Assembly: GCA_964439215.1 (NCBI GenBank)
Contig: CAYTNY010000112.1
Location: 1 to 6,344 of the forward strand
Source of the DNA: CAYTNY01 sp964439215
GTDB taxonomy: Bacteria; Oederibacteriota; PGYV01; CAYTNY01
Direction of reading: 5' to 3'
Length of the DNA stretch: 6,344 nucleotides
Below, one piece after another: positions 1 to 6,202 of this stretch. The notes beneath the pieces are model-generated. The model worked only from the letters and a program-made list of their open reading frames with translations, did no database searches and was not told the origin of the DNA. The translations under genes and the position numbers were made by a program. Positions within the stretch are counted from its first letter, which is position 1. Each line of letters starts with the position of its first letter.

Positions 1-2020
1 CCGACGGTAAATCTGTCGGTGTGAATGTCGCGGTTGCGTCCGCGGGTATTGTATGTGTTTCTGTCGGTGTGTCTGTTACCGTAAATGTATCTGTATTTGT
101 GAATGTATGTGTTTCTGTAGCGTCAGCCGCAATTGTATCCGTTTCTGTCGGGGTTGATGTTTCCGTATCCGTCGGTTCTACCGGCGGTTCAGGACATGCA
201 TCGCAGCCGTATACCACTATATCGTCTATCCACAGATCATATGTTTCTGTACCTGTATCCGGATTAAAATCTGTCTGCCACTGGAACTCTTTTGCGTTTT
301 CAAGCACTATGGCAATATCCACTTCCGTTCCCCAGCCTCCCTGCGCCATAAACGCAAACGGAACATCTACTTCTGTCCATGTATCCTCTGCCGTAAAGCT
401 GTACAGGTAATCATCATATTCTGTAAGCGAATCCCCCGCATCATCCGTATAGGGCAATTTTATTACATAACTCTTGCCGTCGCCTTTTGCGTAGAATCTT
501 ATTCCGCTGCAGCTGGATATATCCGTCACTTCGCTCGTGCCGTCAGGCGGCGCTCCCGCATCAGGATTCAGCTGCGTGCCCATTCCCGCGGAAGGATAAC
601 TCGGTGCATCCACCGGCTCTACTTCGCCTGTTATATTTGCCGCATAAAGAGAACCATCGTATCCTCCTTCTGTCATTGCAAATGTTGTAAGCGGATCCGG
701 AGATACTGTGGTTAAGTCGCGGCCGTCTGCATATGTATACCAAAAACCGCCGAAATAATTCTCGTTGTCGCCGTCTTCACCGTCGTCAAGTACACAGTCG
801 CCTTCAGGCACTTCAGTCGGAGTGTTTGTGGGAAGGCTCGGGTCAGGAGTATTAGTATTGGTAGGCGTATCTACCGAGCCGAAATCTTTCGGAAAATGCC
901 CGGACATTATAAGCAGCGAAAGAAGTCCGACCGAAGAATTATAATACTCATCACTGCTGATGTGATTGTTAACCTGCTGGGCTGTTCTTGAAAAATACTC
1001 ATCAAGTTTTGCCTGATAAGCGGAACCTCTCATAAAAGCACACCCAATTGGGCCTATAAAAGTAGCATTATTATTATTGCTGGTCTTGCTGCCGGTGCTC
1101 ACTGAATATCCGTCGCCGATATCAGTGGCCGCAGTATTCTCAAAAAATGACGCTTCTCTGTCTATTACAGTGCCGGCTGTTGAATCGCCGTTCCATATAT
1201 AATCAATCGCGTATCTCATAGGTGTGCGGCACGCATTATAGCCGTAATTGTCATCCTTTCTTGTGCCATCCTGGTTGGCTGTTTCCGAGGTAAGACCGTT
1301 TGAAGAATTCTGATTTGCAAGAATATGCTGATTGCACATTGATATAAGGCTGTCCCAGCTTGTATTGCCTTCGTGTACATTGTATTCCCTGTAAAAAGCT
1401 TCTGAATAATAGGAAGGAAACTCGTGATCATCCCATACGTCTCCGGGTTTCAGGCTGTTATCATCCGCAATGCAATACTGTTTGATTTTACTCAGGTGGT
1501 TTGTTGCATACTGCGCATATGTTATACTGCGCCCTTCAGGAGCGCCGCCCCATCTTTTGGACGCCTGTATAAGCGCAAACGCAATATCAGTGTCAGCATC
1601 AGTAGCGGCGCCGGCGTCAACAATATTGCCGTTTTCATCCACGCGCCATGCCATAAGCTGGCGGGAGTTCAAGTGGTCAAGTACATATTCAAATAATCCG
1701 TCAAAGGTTGTTTTGTCATCAAAGTAAATAGCGAGAAGCATACCGTATCCCATACCCTCGGAAACAGTATCTCCGAATCCTCCCGTTGCTCCGCCTGATT
1801 CCGGCCTTTTTACTCTTAAATCCCCGTCTGCTCCGTCCGAAGTTACAAACTTATTCTTATAACTGCCCCAGATGGTATTAAGGTTAGAGGTATAAGACTC
1901 ACCGTCAGTTACCTGTATCCCGTGAGAATAAGTAACATGCATCGGCGCAGCAACTGCCGCCGAACCAAACGCAAGAATAAAAACAGCTGAAATAAAAACA
2001 ATTAGTTTACTTTGACGCAT
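1..2020 (-). CDS. Secreted modular glycoside hydrolase family 8 enzyme (endoglucanase-type) with CBM11-like domain, 3' end cut by window edge
   Basis: The reading frame is open from ATG 2020 to the left edge (673 codons, no stop), so the protein is C-terminally incomplete here. Residues 1-25 are a signal peptide (VFISAVFILAFGSAAVAA). Residues 26-381 are a GH8 (alpha/alpha)6-barrel. The motif SEGMGYGM holds the expected acid Glu88. ATDADTDIA...W at 139-157 fits the GH8 signature, with Asp141/143/145. GYNACRTPMR at 260-269 is the helix that carries the general base in many GH8 enzymes, but here that position is Asn262. A Thr/Pro linker (383-405) leads to a beta-sandwich (about 407-606) with WTEVDVPF, QGGWG and DLWIDDIVVYG, resembling CBM11. 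A CDAC pair (606, 609) and a second Thr-rich linker follow. The family cleaves beta-1,4-linked glucans, mixed-linkage glucan, xylan or chitosan; a beta-glucan is most likely here, but specificity cannot be read from sequence. The start is set by a perfect AAGGAGG and the signal peptide. The gene has its own promoter. Confidence 0.93.
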   Translation of the reverse strand, partial: MRQSKLIVFISAVFILAFGSAAVAAPMHVTYSHGIQVTDGESYTSNLNTIWGSYKNKFVTSDGADGDLRVKRPESGGATGGFGDTVSEGMGYGMLLAIYFDDKTTFDGLFEYVLDHLNSRQLMAWRVDENGNIVDAGAATDADTDIAFALIQASKRWGGAPEGRSITYAQYATNHLSKIKQYCIADDNSLKPGDVWDDHEFPSYYSEAFYREYNVHEGNTSWDSLISMCNQHILANQNSSNGLTSETANQDGTRKDDNYGYNACRTPMRYAIDYIWNGDSTAGTVIDREASFFENTAATDIGDGYSVSTGSKTSNNNNATFIGPIGCAFMRGSAYQAKLDEYFSRTAQQVNNHISSDEYYNSSVGLLSLLIMSGHFPKDFGSVDTPTNTNTPDPSLPTNTPTEVPEGDCVLDDGEDGDNENYFGGFWYTYADGRDLTTVSPDPLTTFAMTEGGYDGSLYAANITGEVEPVDAPSYPSAGMGTQLNPDAGAPPDGTSEVTDISSCSGIRFYAKGDGKSYVIKLPYTDDAGDSLTEYDDYLYSFTAEDTWTEVDVPFAFMAQGGWGTEVDIAIVLENAKEFQWQTDFNPDTGTETYDLWIDDIVVYGCDACPEPPVEPTDTETSTPTETDTIAADATETHTFTNTDTFTVTDTPTETHTIPADATATFTPTDLPS
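2..196 (-). repeat. Thr-rich repetitive linker coding region with imperfect 84-nt-spaced repeat
   Basis: This is the distal part of the GH8 gene (residues 609-673). Thr occurs at almost every second residue, which gives a 6-nt periodicity of ACA/ACG codons. Two 35-nt copies at 36-70 and 120-154 match at about 28 of 35 positions and encode TPTETHTIPADA and TPTETDTIAADA. The stretch resembles the flexible, possibly O-glycosylated linkers between domains of secreted polysaccharide-degrading enzymes. A further domain is therefore expected beyond the left edge. Confidence 0.8.
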
Positions 2021-2027
2021 AAAGTTT

Positions 2028-2034
2028 CCTCCTT
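2028..2034 (-). promoter_or_regulatory. Shine-Dalgarno of the GH8 gene
   Basis: On the minus strand AAGGAGG lies 7 nt before ATG 2020. It is the strongest ribosome binding site in the window, in keeping with a highly translated secreted enzyme, and it fixes the start directly before a signal peptide. Confidence 0.9.
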
Positions 2035-2063
2035 GGAAATCGCATTATATTTTCTTATATTAT

Positions 2064-2089
2064 ATATAGAGGCAAACTGCCTCGTATAT
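2064..2089 (-). promoter_or_regulatory. Hairpin in the 5' leader of the GH8 gene
   Basis: On the transcript strand, GAGGCA-GUU-UGCCUC forms a perfect 6-bp stem with a 3-nt loop. With one bulged C it extends by five A-U pairs (AUAUA with UAUAU). It sits between the predicted transcription start and the Shine-Dalgarno sequence in an otherwise AU-rich leader. There is no U-tract after it, so it does not look like an intrinsic terminator. A role in mRNA stability or translation control is possible; I do not recognise a known riboswitch class. Confidence 0.5.
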
Positions 2090-2137
2090 GCCTGCATCCA
2101 TAAAACATGCCGGACAGACATAAATATACGTTCAAAT

Positions 2138-2166
2138 ATTTTATTTCAATTCACTTAATATGTCAA
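2138..2166 (-). promoter_or_regulatory. Housekeeping sigma-70-type promoter of the GH8 gene
   Basis: On the minus strand a perfect -35 TTGACA (2166-2161) is followed by a 17-nt spacer and the -10 TAAAAT (2143-2138). Transcription would begin near 2131, giving a leader of about 110 nt. The promoter lies in the 190-bp gap behind the anti-sigma gene, so the GH8 gene can be expressed independently of the upstream operon. No convincing terminator separates the two, so some read-through from the operon is also possible. Confidence 0.75.
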
Positions 2167-2210
2167 CCGCATTATTCCCGTTTTTCGGATAGCGTCTGCC
2201 GGCTCGCACA

Positions 2211-3194
2211 TCATCTTGACACCACTATATTCTCTTTAATAACCCGTCTGCCGATCTGTATTAAGACAAAATAAACACCTTCGCGCACTATCTCATTGCC
2301 TTCGTTTTTTCCGTACCACGGTATTTCATATACTCCGGGTGCTTTATCCTCCCGCACAAGAGTTTTAACGATCCGCACGTTTTTATCATAAATAATCACC
2401 CTTACAAATGCCGTTTCCTCCACTTTCACTCTTATAACCGCCGGCGATCCCGAATAAGGGTTCAAAAGATTATTTGCCACAACCGCTTTTTCCTCTTCCA
2501 GCCGGGGGGTTATTCCCGGTGTTTCGCCTGTTTTTGCGGCATAAAACTCCGTGTCTTTGCGGATTGCGGTATCTTCGCTGCTTTTTCCGGAAACAGCACT
2601 GTCTTTTTCCTCACTTTTTTCCGGAGGGCTGTAAACATACACGGGAACTTCTTTTTTTGCCGGTTTTAATGTTTTTTCCGCACTTTCCGGAGCTTCTTCT
2701 TCTACTTTTTTTAATACGGTTTTTTCTCTTTGCGATTCATTATAAGCAGGTTTTTTGGCATTATTTTTCTCAATATCTCCGGATGCTGCGGAAACAGCCT
2801 CTTCCTGCGGCAGAGTATTTTCGGCTGTTTCAAATACAGGTTCTTTTACGGATGTATTATATATAAGGAAGGCCGCCGCAACAATAACCGCCGCAAGCGA
2901 AAATGACATCCCGTATGCCGGGATTTTTGTTTTAAAAAGCGGCAATAAAGCCTTTCTTTTATTTCCGGTATTCTGTCTTACAGCTGCCATTATCTTTGAT
3001 TCAAGATATTCCGGCTCAATAAAATCTACATCCAGCGCTGTTTTTATGGATTTATAACTCCTGTAATATCCGGCGCATTTGCCGCATTCATTTATATGTT
3101 TTTCTGTTTTATCCGCTTCTGAACCGGATAAATATCCGTCAACATAAGCGGAAATGCTTTCTTTCAGTTTTTCGCACTTAACTTTCCTGCTCAT
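2211..3194 (-). CDS. Membrane-anchored zinc-finger anti-sigma factor with periplasmic FlgD/T9SS-CTD-like Ig domain
   Basis: This 327-residue protein should bind and silence the ECF sigma factor encoded just upstream. Residues 7-40 carry a full anti-sigma zinc motif (Cys7, then His33-x3-Cys37-x2-Cys40; zf-HC2/ZAS type). A single membrane helix follows (about 93-112), so the zinc domain is cytoplasmic. Residues 116-240 are a Lys/Glu/Pro/Ser-rich, probably disordered periplasmic linker. Residues 241-327 resemble the FlgD-like Ig domain found at the C-termini of exported proteins: LLNPYSG at its start, RVIIYDKNVRIVKTL, PGVYEIPWYG, GVYFVLIQIG, and a KENIVVSR end. The start at 3194 is preferred because AAGGATGGTGA stands 5 nt before it. 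The alternative ATG at 3206 lies inside that ribosome site and adds four residues. The Ig domain on an anti-sigma factor is unusual and may be the sensor part; that role is inferred. Confidence 0.88.
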   Translation of the reverse strand: MSRKVKCEKLKESISAYVDGYLSGSEADKTEKHINECGKCAGYYRSYKSIKTALDVDFIEPEYLESKIMAAVRQNTGNKRKALLPLFKTKIPAYGMSFSLAAVIVAAAFLIYNTSVKEPVFETAENTLPQEEAVSAASGDIEKNNAKKPAYNESQREKTVLKKVEEEAPESAEKTLKPAKKEVPVYVYSPPEKSEEKDSAVSGKSSEDTAIRKDTEFYAAKTGETPGITPRLEEEKAVVANNLLNPYSGSPAVIRVKVEETAFVRVIIYDKNVRIVKTLVREDKAPGVYEIPWYGKNEGNEIVREGVYFVLIQIGRRVIKENIVVSR

Positions 3195-3216
3195 ATTTTT
3201 CACCATCCTTGTTAGT

Positions 3217-3244
3217 TATGACATTTGTACGTTAAAAAGGTTTC
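3217..3244 (-). promoter_or_regulatory. Possible ECF-type promoter before the anti-sigma gene
   Basis: On the minus strand GAAAC (3244-3240), 17 nt, then GTCATA (3222-3217) resembles the GAAAC/GAAC-N16-17-GTC pattern of ECF promoters. It lies in the 59-bp gap between the sigma stop and the chosen anti-sigma ATG. Transcription would begin near 3210 and give a very short leader that still contains the AAGGATGGTG ribosome site. If real, the sigma factor would raise its own inhibitor. This is a pattern match at a single site only. Confidence 0.28.
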
Positions 3245-3253
3245 GGTATTTTT

Positions 3254-3832
3254 TTATAAAACATCATCTTTTTCCAGTTTTTCCCGCAGCTTTTCCCTTG
3301 CCCTGAAAAGCTTGCTTTTCACCGCGGACTCGGATATTTTCATGACACGTGCTGTTTCCTCGTATGACAAACCGTTTATGTCCCTCATAATAATAACCTG
3401 CTTTTGTTCATCCGAAAGTTCATTTATTCTTCTGAATACCATTTCTCTGAGTTCGCTGGTCACAAGAATATTATCCGGTTTTTTATCTTCCTTTTCCGCA
3501 ACCGCTTCAAGAAGACTCCCTATATTTTCTTCGTCTTCTTTGGTCCGGTCCAGCATCCGCGACTGTCTTCTTTTAATCTGCTTCAGCCTGTTCGTGCAGA
3601 CATTTACGGTTATTCTGTATATCCAGGTGCCTATCTTTGAATCACCCCTGAATTTAGGCAGATAATTAAATACGTTTATGAATACTTCCTGCGCAGCGTC
3701 TTCCGCGTCCTGAAAATTGCGCAGAAAACTTACCGCGTGATTATAAACCACCTTCTTATACTTGTTCACTATATGGCTGAACAGTTCTGTTTCGCCGTCT
3801 TTTATCCTTTTTATTATCTCTTCTTCATCCAA
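3254..3832 (-). CDS. ECF-family RNA polymerase sigma factor (RpoE-like)
   Basis: This 192-residue protein has the two-domain layout and normal length of an ECF sigma factor. The sigma-2 domain covers about 19-88, with the region 2.2 core DAEDAAQEVFINVF (42-55) and the -10-recognising FRGDSKIGTWIYRITVN (61-77). A charged linker (about 90-125) precedes sigma-4 (about 127-184), whose helix-turn-helix includes LSYEETARVMKISESAVKSK (155-174) for -35 recognition. There is no extra C-terminal domain. The start codon is TTG with GGAG 8 nt upstream; no in-frame ATG precedes the sigma-2 domain. It begins 20 bp behind the upstream barrel gene and is followed by its anti-sigma gene, the usual pair order. 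It would direct RNA polymerase to an envelope or secretion regulon when released. The target genes are not evident from this window. Confidence 0.95.
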   Translation of the reverse strand: MDEEEIIKRIKDGETELFSHIVNKYKKVVYNHAVSFLRNFQDAEDAAQEVFINVFNYLPKFRGDSKIGTWIYRITVNVCTNRLKQIKRRQSRMLDRTKEDEENIGSLLEAVAEKEDKKPDNILVTSELREMVFRRINELSDEQKQVIIMRDINGLSYEETARVMKISESAVKSKLFRAREKLREKLEKDDVL

Positions 3833-3840
3833 TGGCTGCT

Positions 3841-3844
3841 CTCC
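3841..3844 (-). promoter_or_regulatory. Shine-Dalgarno deciding the TTG start of the sigma gene
   Basis: GGAG on the minus strand lies 8 nt before TTG 3832, inside the 20-bp gap after the barrel gene's TAA. The nearby ATG one base out of register (TTGGATG) is in another frame. The site supports a TTG start, which may keep sigma synthesis low. Confidence 0.65.
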
Positions 3845-3852
3845 GCTTTTAT

Positions 3853-4767
3853 TTAAAACCTGATGCTGACGGTAAACCTGTGCGCGTTGTCCGCGACAAA
3901 ATAAGGCTGGTACGCATAATCAATATCAAACCGATCGTATTTTACTCCGGCGCCCAGCGAAAGCCTTCCTTCATCCCTTCCGAAAATATAACCCAGCCGG
4001 ACCGTAAAAAACTCCCTGTAAATAACTTCCATCCCCAGCGCGGTTTCCGCGCCTTCGTTTTCAATAAGATAAATAACCTCTTCCACGAACAGCAGCACGG
4101 TGTCTTTTTGATGCTGAAACATATACATTCCGTACCCCGCCCTGAAAAGAAGCGGCCATGAAACAATTTTATCTCCGTAAGACGTATTAAATCCCAGATT
4201 TTCCAGCGACGCCCCCAGAAGGTAGCGTTTCTCAAAATTCCTGTGCAGCAGCCCCAGGTTTATTCCCATTCCGTAATTATCCGCTTCATGAATACGCGAA
4301 GCCGCGGCATTCAGCGCAATGCCTCCGCTTAACTTGCTGCCTGCCTTAAAAGAAAAAACACCCGTAAGAACCGCATCATAATTATCCATGCGCTCCACAG
4401 GCTCGCCGAGTTCATCGGTAAGGTATAAATCGCCCACCGAATTATACGTCAGCCCCGCCATTACACTGCCTGTTCCGCAAGCCGGCTGCGCGTAATAAAA
4501 CCGCCCGTAATTTTCCCCGAAAACAGATTTATAATGTGAAAAAGCAATGTGCTTCTTTATTATTCCGTCCAGAACAGCGGGGTTTTTAAAAGCCGCCCCG
4601 GGTTTTGCGTAAAAAGGAGAATGTATGCCTCCAAGAGCCGTTTCCCTCGCGCCGATGCTTACAAGCAGAAAATCACCGGCAGTTGTTCCGGCTGCGTCAG
4701 CATCGAAACAGCTTATTGCCAGAATTATAAAAAAAAACAATACTGTTTTAAAAATAAAAGATTTCAT
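3853..4767 (-). CDS. PorV/PorQ-like outer-membrane beta-barrel protein, divergent short paralogue
   Basis: This 304-residue protein has an N-terminal signal peptide (MKSFIFKTVLFFFIILAIS..., probable cleavage after ADA at 23-25). A Cys at 20 is not in a good lipobox. The mature part opens with AGTTAGDFLLVSIGARETALGG, abbreviated here as the GAR-x-x-ALGG form of the PorV/UPF0164 motif, with a degenerate KNPAVL (61-66) where family members usually have a W/Y-NPA-G-L motif. The rest is alternating beta strands with aromatic girdles. It ends HRFTVSIRF, a terminal Phe suited to BAM-dependent insertion. PorV-type proteins are outer-membrane barrels that receive cargo in type IX secretion; other members are of unknown function. 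It lies 90 bp behind a larger paralogue and 20 bp before the sigma gene. No strong Shine-Dalgarno precedes its ATG. Family membership is fairly sure; a secretion role is inferred. Confidence 0.85.
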   Translation of the reverse strand: MKSFIFKTVLFFFIILAISCFDADAAGTTAGDFLLVSIGARETALGGIHSPFYAKPGAAFKNPAVLDGIIKKHIAFSHYKSVFGENYGRFYYAQPACGTGSVMAGLTYNSVGDLYLTDELGEPVERMDNYDAVLTGVFSFKAGSKLSGGIALNAAASRIHEADNYGMGINLGLLHRNFEKRYLLGASLENLGFNTSYGDKIVSWPLLFRAGYGMYMFQHQKDTVLLFVEEVIYLIENEGAETALGMEVIYREFFTVRLGYIFGRDEGRLSLGAGVKYDRFDIDYAYQPYFVADNAHRFTVSIRF

Positions 4768-4804
4768 TTTCAGGACGGTTCTCTTTCTTTAGATTACGCA
4801 GTTT

Positions 4805-4824
4805 CCGCAAAACACCGCAAAACA
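4805..4824. repeat. Perfect tandem 10-bp duplication in the gap between the two barrel genes
   Basis: CCGCAAAACA occurs twice head-to-tail on the plus strand, inside the 90-bp spacer between the two PorV-like genes. No hairpin with a U-tract is present, so the spacer does not contain an evident terminator and the genes are probably cotranscribed. The function of the repeat is unknown and may be none. Confidence 0.6.
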
Positions 4825-4857
4825 TACCGCCGGCAGCGTTCATGCTTCTTCCCGCGT

Positions 4858-6165
4858 TCAAAACTGTACATCCCCCCACTTCATACGTTCTATATATTTC
4901 TTTAACTTGTCATTTGACGGATTATATTCAAGAGCTTTTTCATACGCTTTTAACGCGAGATCTTTTTTTCCCATATTCTGAAGGCATGTACCTATTCCTA
5001 TATAAGCCGAAGAATAAGTTTTATCCCTTTTAAGGCATTCGTAAAACTCACTTATCGCAAGTGAATACTTTTGTTCATAGAGAAGCCGGTAGCCGCGCTC
5101 ATAAAACTCAACGGCTTCCTTTTTATTTACGGTATCTTTCATCCCGGGTTTGCCGAAAAATTTCCCCGTTAAAGATATTCTGTGGGACATTCCGAGATCA
5201 CCCTGCGGCGCAAGGGCATAATCAATTTCAAAGTTCATATCCCCCGCAGTGAGCCGGTATCCCAGCCCCGCAGTAAAGCCGGAAAGAATCCCAAGATCAT
5301 ATCCGAACTTGTATCCGGCTCTTGCGGCCACCGTATGATATTTATTAAGCTGCCAGTACTTTTCCGCTCCGGTATTCATTCTTACTATCTGCTCGCCCGG
5401 ATACACCGTAAGATCCAGTCCAAAAGAAGCGTCATTCTCCGGAAAATTAAAGTACGCCTCTTCCGAAAACATCTGCATCACTTTTTCAAAAGAAAAACGG
5501 TATCCGAATCCCAGTGTCACAGCCGCCGGAAGCGGCGGCCTGTTGTCCGTAAAACCGATATTCTGCAGAACCACCCCAAAAGAATAATCATCATATCGGG
5601 GTGTATAAAAAGTGCTTAAAGAAAATCCAAATCCGCTCCCGCTGTCTCCGGCCACATCTTCATTTGAATAACTCAGCGCCAAAGCCGCGGAAAAACCATC
5701 CAGCCATAATACATCAGCAAAAAAATCAGAAAGTTTTTTCGCAAAAGCAAAATTAACCGAAAGATTTGATGCGTTTACGTTTTCCTCGGTAAGAATATAA
5801 TCCCCGCCCTCATCCTCAATAGTTCTTAACATATCTCCGGTATTAAGGCTGGTTATATAAAGCCCCATAGCTCCCGCAGACCCAAAAGGAACCGCGTAAG
5901 CAAGGTATTCTATGTTGACATCAAGGAGCCAGGAATTATGCATAAGGCAGGCCTGATGCCTGGAAATCTGAGTCAATCCCGCGGGATTCCAGAAAAGCGC
6001 GTTCACGTCATCAGCAATGCCGGTAAAAGCCTCGCCCATACCCGACTGCCGCGCGCCCTGGGAAATTTTAAGAAAATTCAATCCTGTTGTTCCCGCACCC
6101 TGGGCATAGACGTTTGAACAATAAAATAAAACAACAGCCGCCAGGATAAAACCCTTTTTCAACAT
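4858..6165 (-). CDS. PorV/PorQ-like outer-membrane barrel protein with C-terminal TPR extension
   Basis: This 435-residue protein has a signal peptide (MLKKGFILAAVVLFYCSNVYA, cleavage near 21/22). Residues 22-336 are a PorV/UPF0164-type barrel: AGTTGLNFLKISQGARQSGM at the N-terminus, MGEAFTGIADD (43-53), the family hallmark FWNPAGL (58-64), then many amphipathic strands closing with HRISLTGKF (328-336). Residues about 350-418 form roughly two tetratricopeptide repeats (YERGYRLLYEQKYSLAISEF; AYIGIGTCLQNMGKKDLALK; ALEYNPSN), a helical protein-binding module that would face the periplasm. The start is ATG 6165, with GGAG 8 nt upstream. A TTG 36 nt further out is in frame but lies at the -10 box, outside any transcript from the visible promoter. 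It is the first gene of the cluster with the second barrel and the sigma/anti-sigma pair. PorV relatives act in type IX-like export; this role is inferred here. Confidence 0.9.
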   Translation of the reverse strand: MLKKGFILAAVVLFYCSNVYAQGAGTTGLNFLKISQGARQSGMGEAFTGIADDVNALFWNPAGLTQISRHQACLMHNSWLLDVNIEYLAYAVPFGSAGAMGLYITSLNTGDMLRTIEDEGGDYILTEENVNASNLSVNFAFAKKLSDFFADVLWLDGFSAALALSYSNEDVAGDSGSGFGFSLSTFYTPRYDDYSFGVVLQNIGFTDNRPPLPAAVTLGFGYRFSFEKVMQMFSEEAYFNFPENDASFGLDLTVYPGEQIVRMNTGAEKYWQLNKYHTVAARAGYKFGYDLGILSGFTAGLGYRLTAGDMNFEIDYALAPQGDLGMSHRISLTGKFFGKPGMKDTVNKKEAVEFYERGYRLLYEQKYSLAISEFYECLKRDKTYSSAYIGIGTCLQNMGKKDLALKAYEKALEYNPSNDKLKKYIERMKWGDVQF

Positions 6166-6171
6166 TTGACA

Positions 6172-6177
6172 CTCTCC
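6172..6177 (-). promoter_or_regulatory. Shine-Dalgarno deciding the start of the barrel-TPR gene
   Basis: GGAGAG on the minus strand ends 6 nt before ATG 6165. The next residues, MLKKGFILAAVVLFY, begin a standard signal peptide, whereas the extension from the upstream TTG would put a polar segment ahead of it. This supports 6165 as the start. Confidence 0.8.
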
Positions 6178-6202
6178 AAAAATCATTTTACCGTGTTTCA
6201 AT

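Noticed and set aside
21..410. Val/Ser-rich open frame on the plus strand
   Set aside because: It is the antisense of the Thr-rich linker and CBM of the GH8 gene; the repeated TGT/GTA pattern comes from the ACA/TAC codons opposite. It has no ribosome site.
2021..2137. A cyclic-di-GMP or other known riboswitch in the GH8 leader
   Set aside because: The conserved core patterns I know for these classes are absent; only a simple hairpin is visible.
2167..2210. Possible terminator behind the anti-sigma gene
   Set aside because: Only a 3-bp CCG/CGG stem with an A-rich loop is present, with no U-tract. It is too weak to call.
2474..3057. Two overlapping plus-strand open frames rich in Phe/Leu
   Set aside because: They lie opposite the Glu/Lys-rich linker and membrane region of the anti-sigma gene, whose GAA/AAA codons read as Phe on the other strand. 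They show no domain or ribosome site.
5182..5619. 145-codon plus-strand open frame, rich in basic residues
   Set aside because: It is fully inside the barrel-TPR gene on the other strand, whose signal peptide, family motifs and strands are clear. It has no family resemblance of its own.
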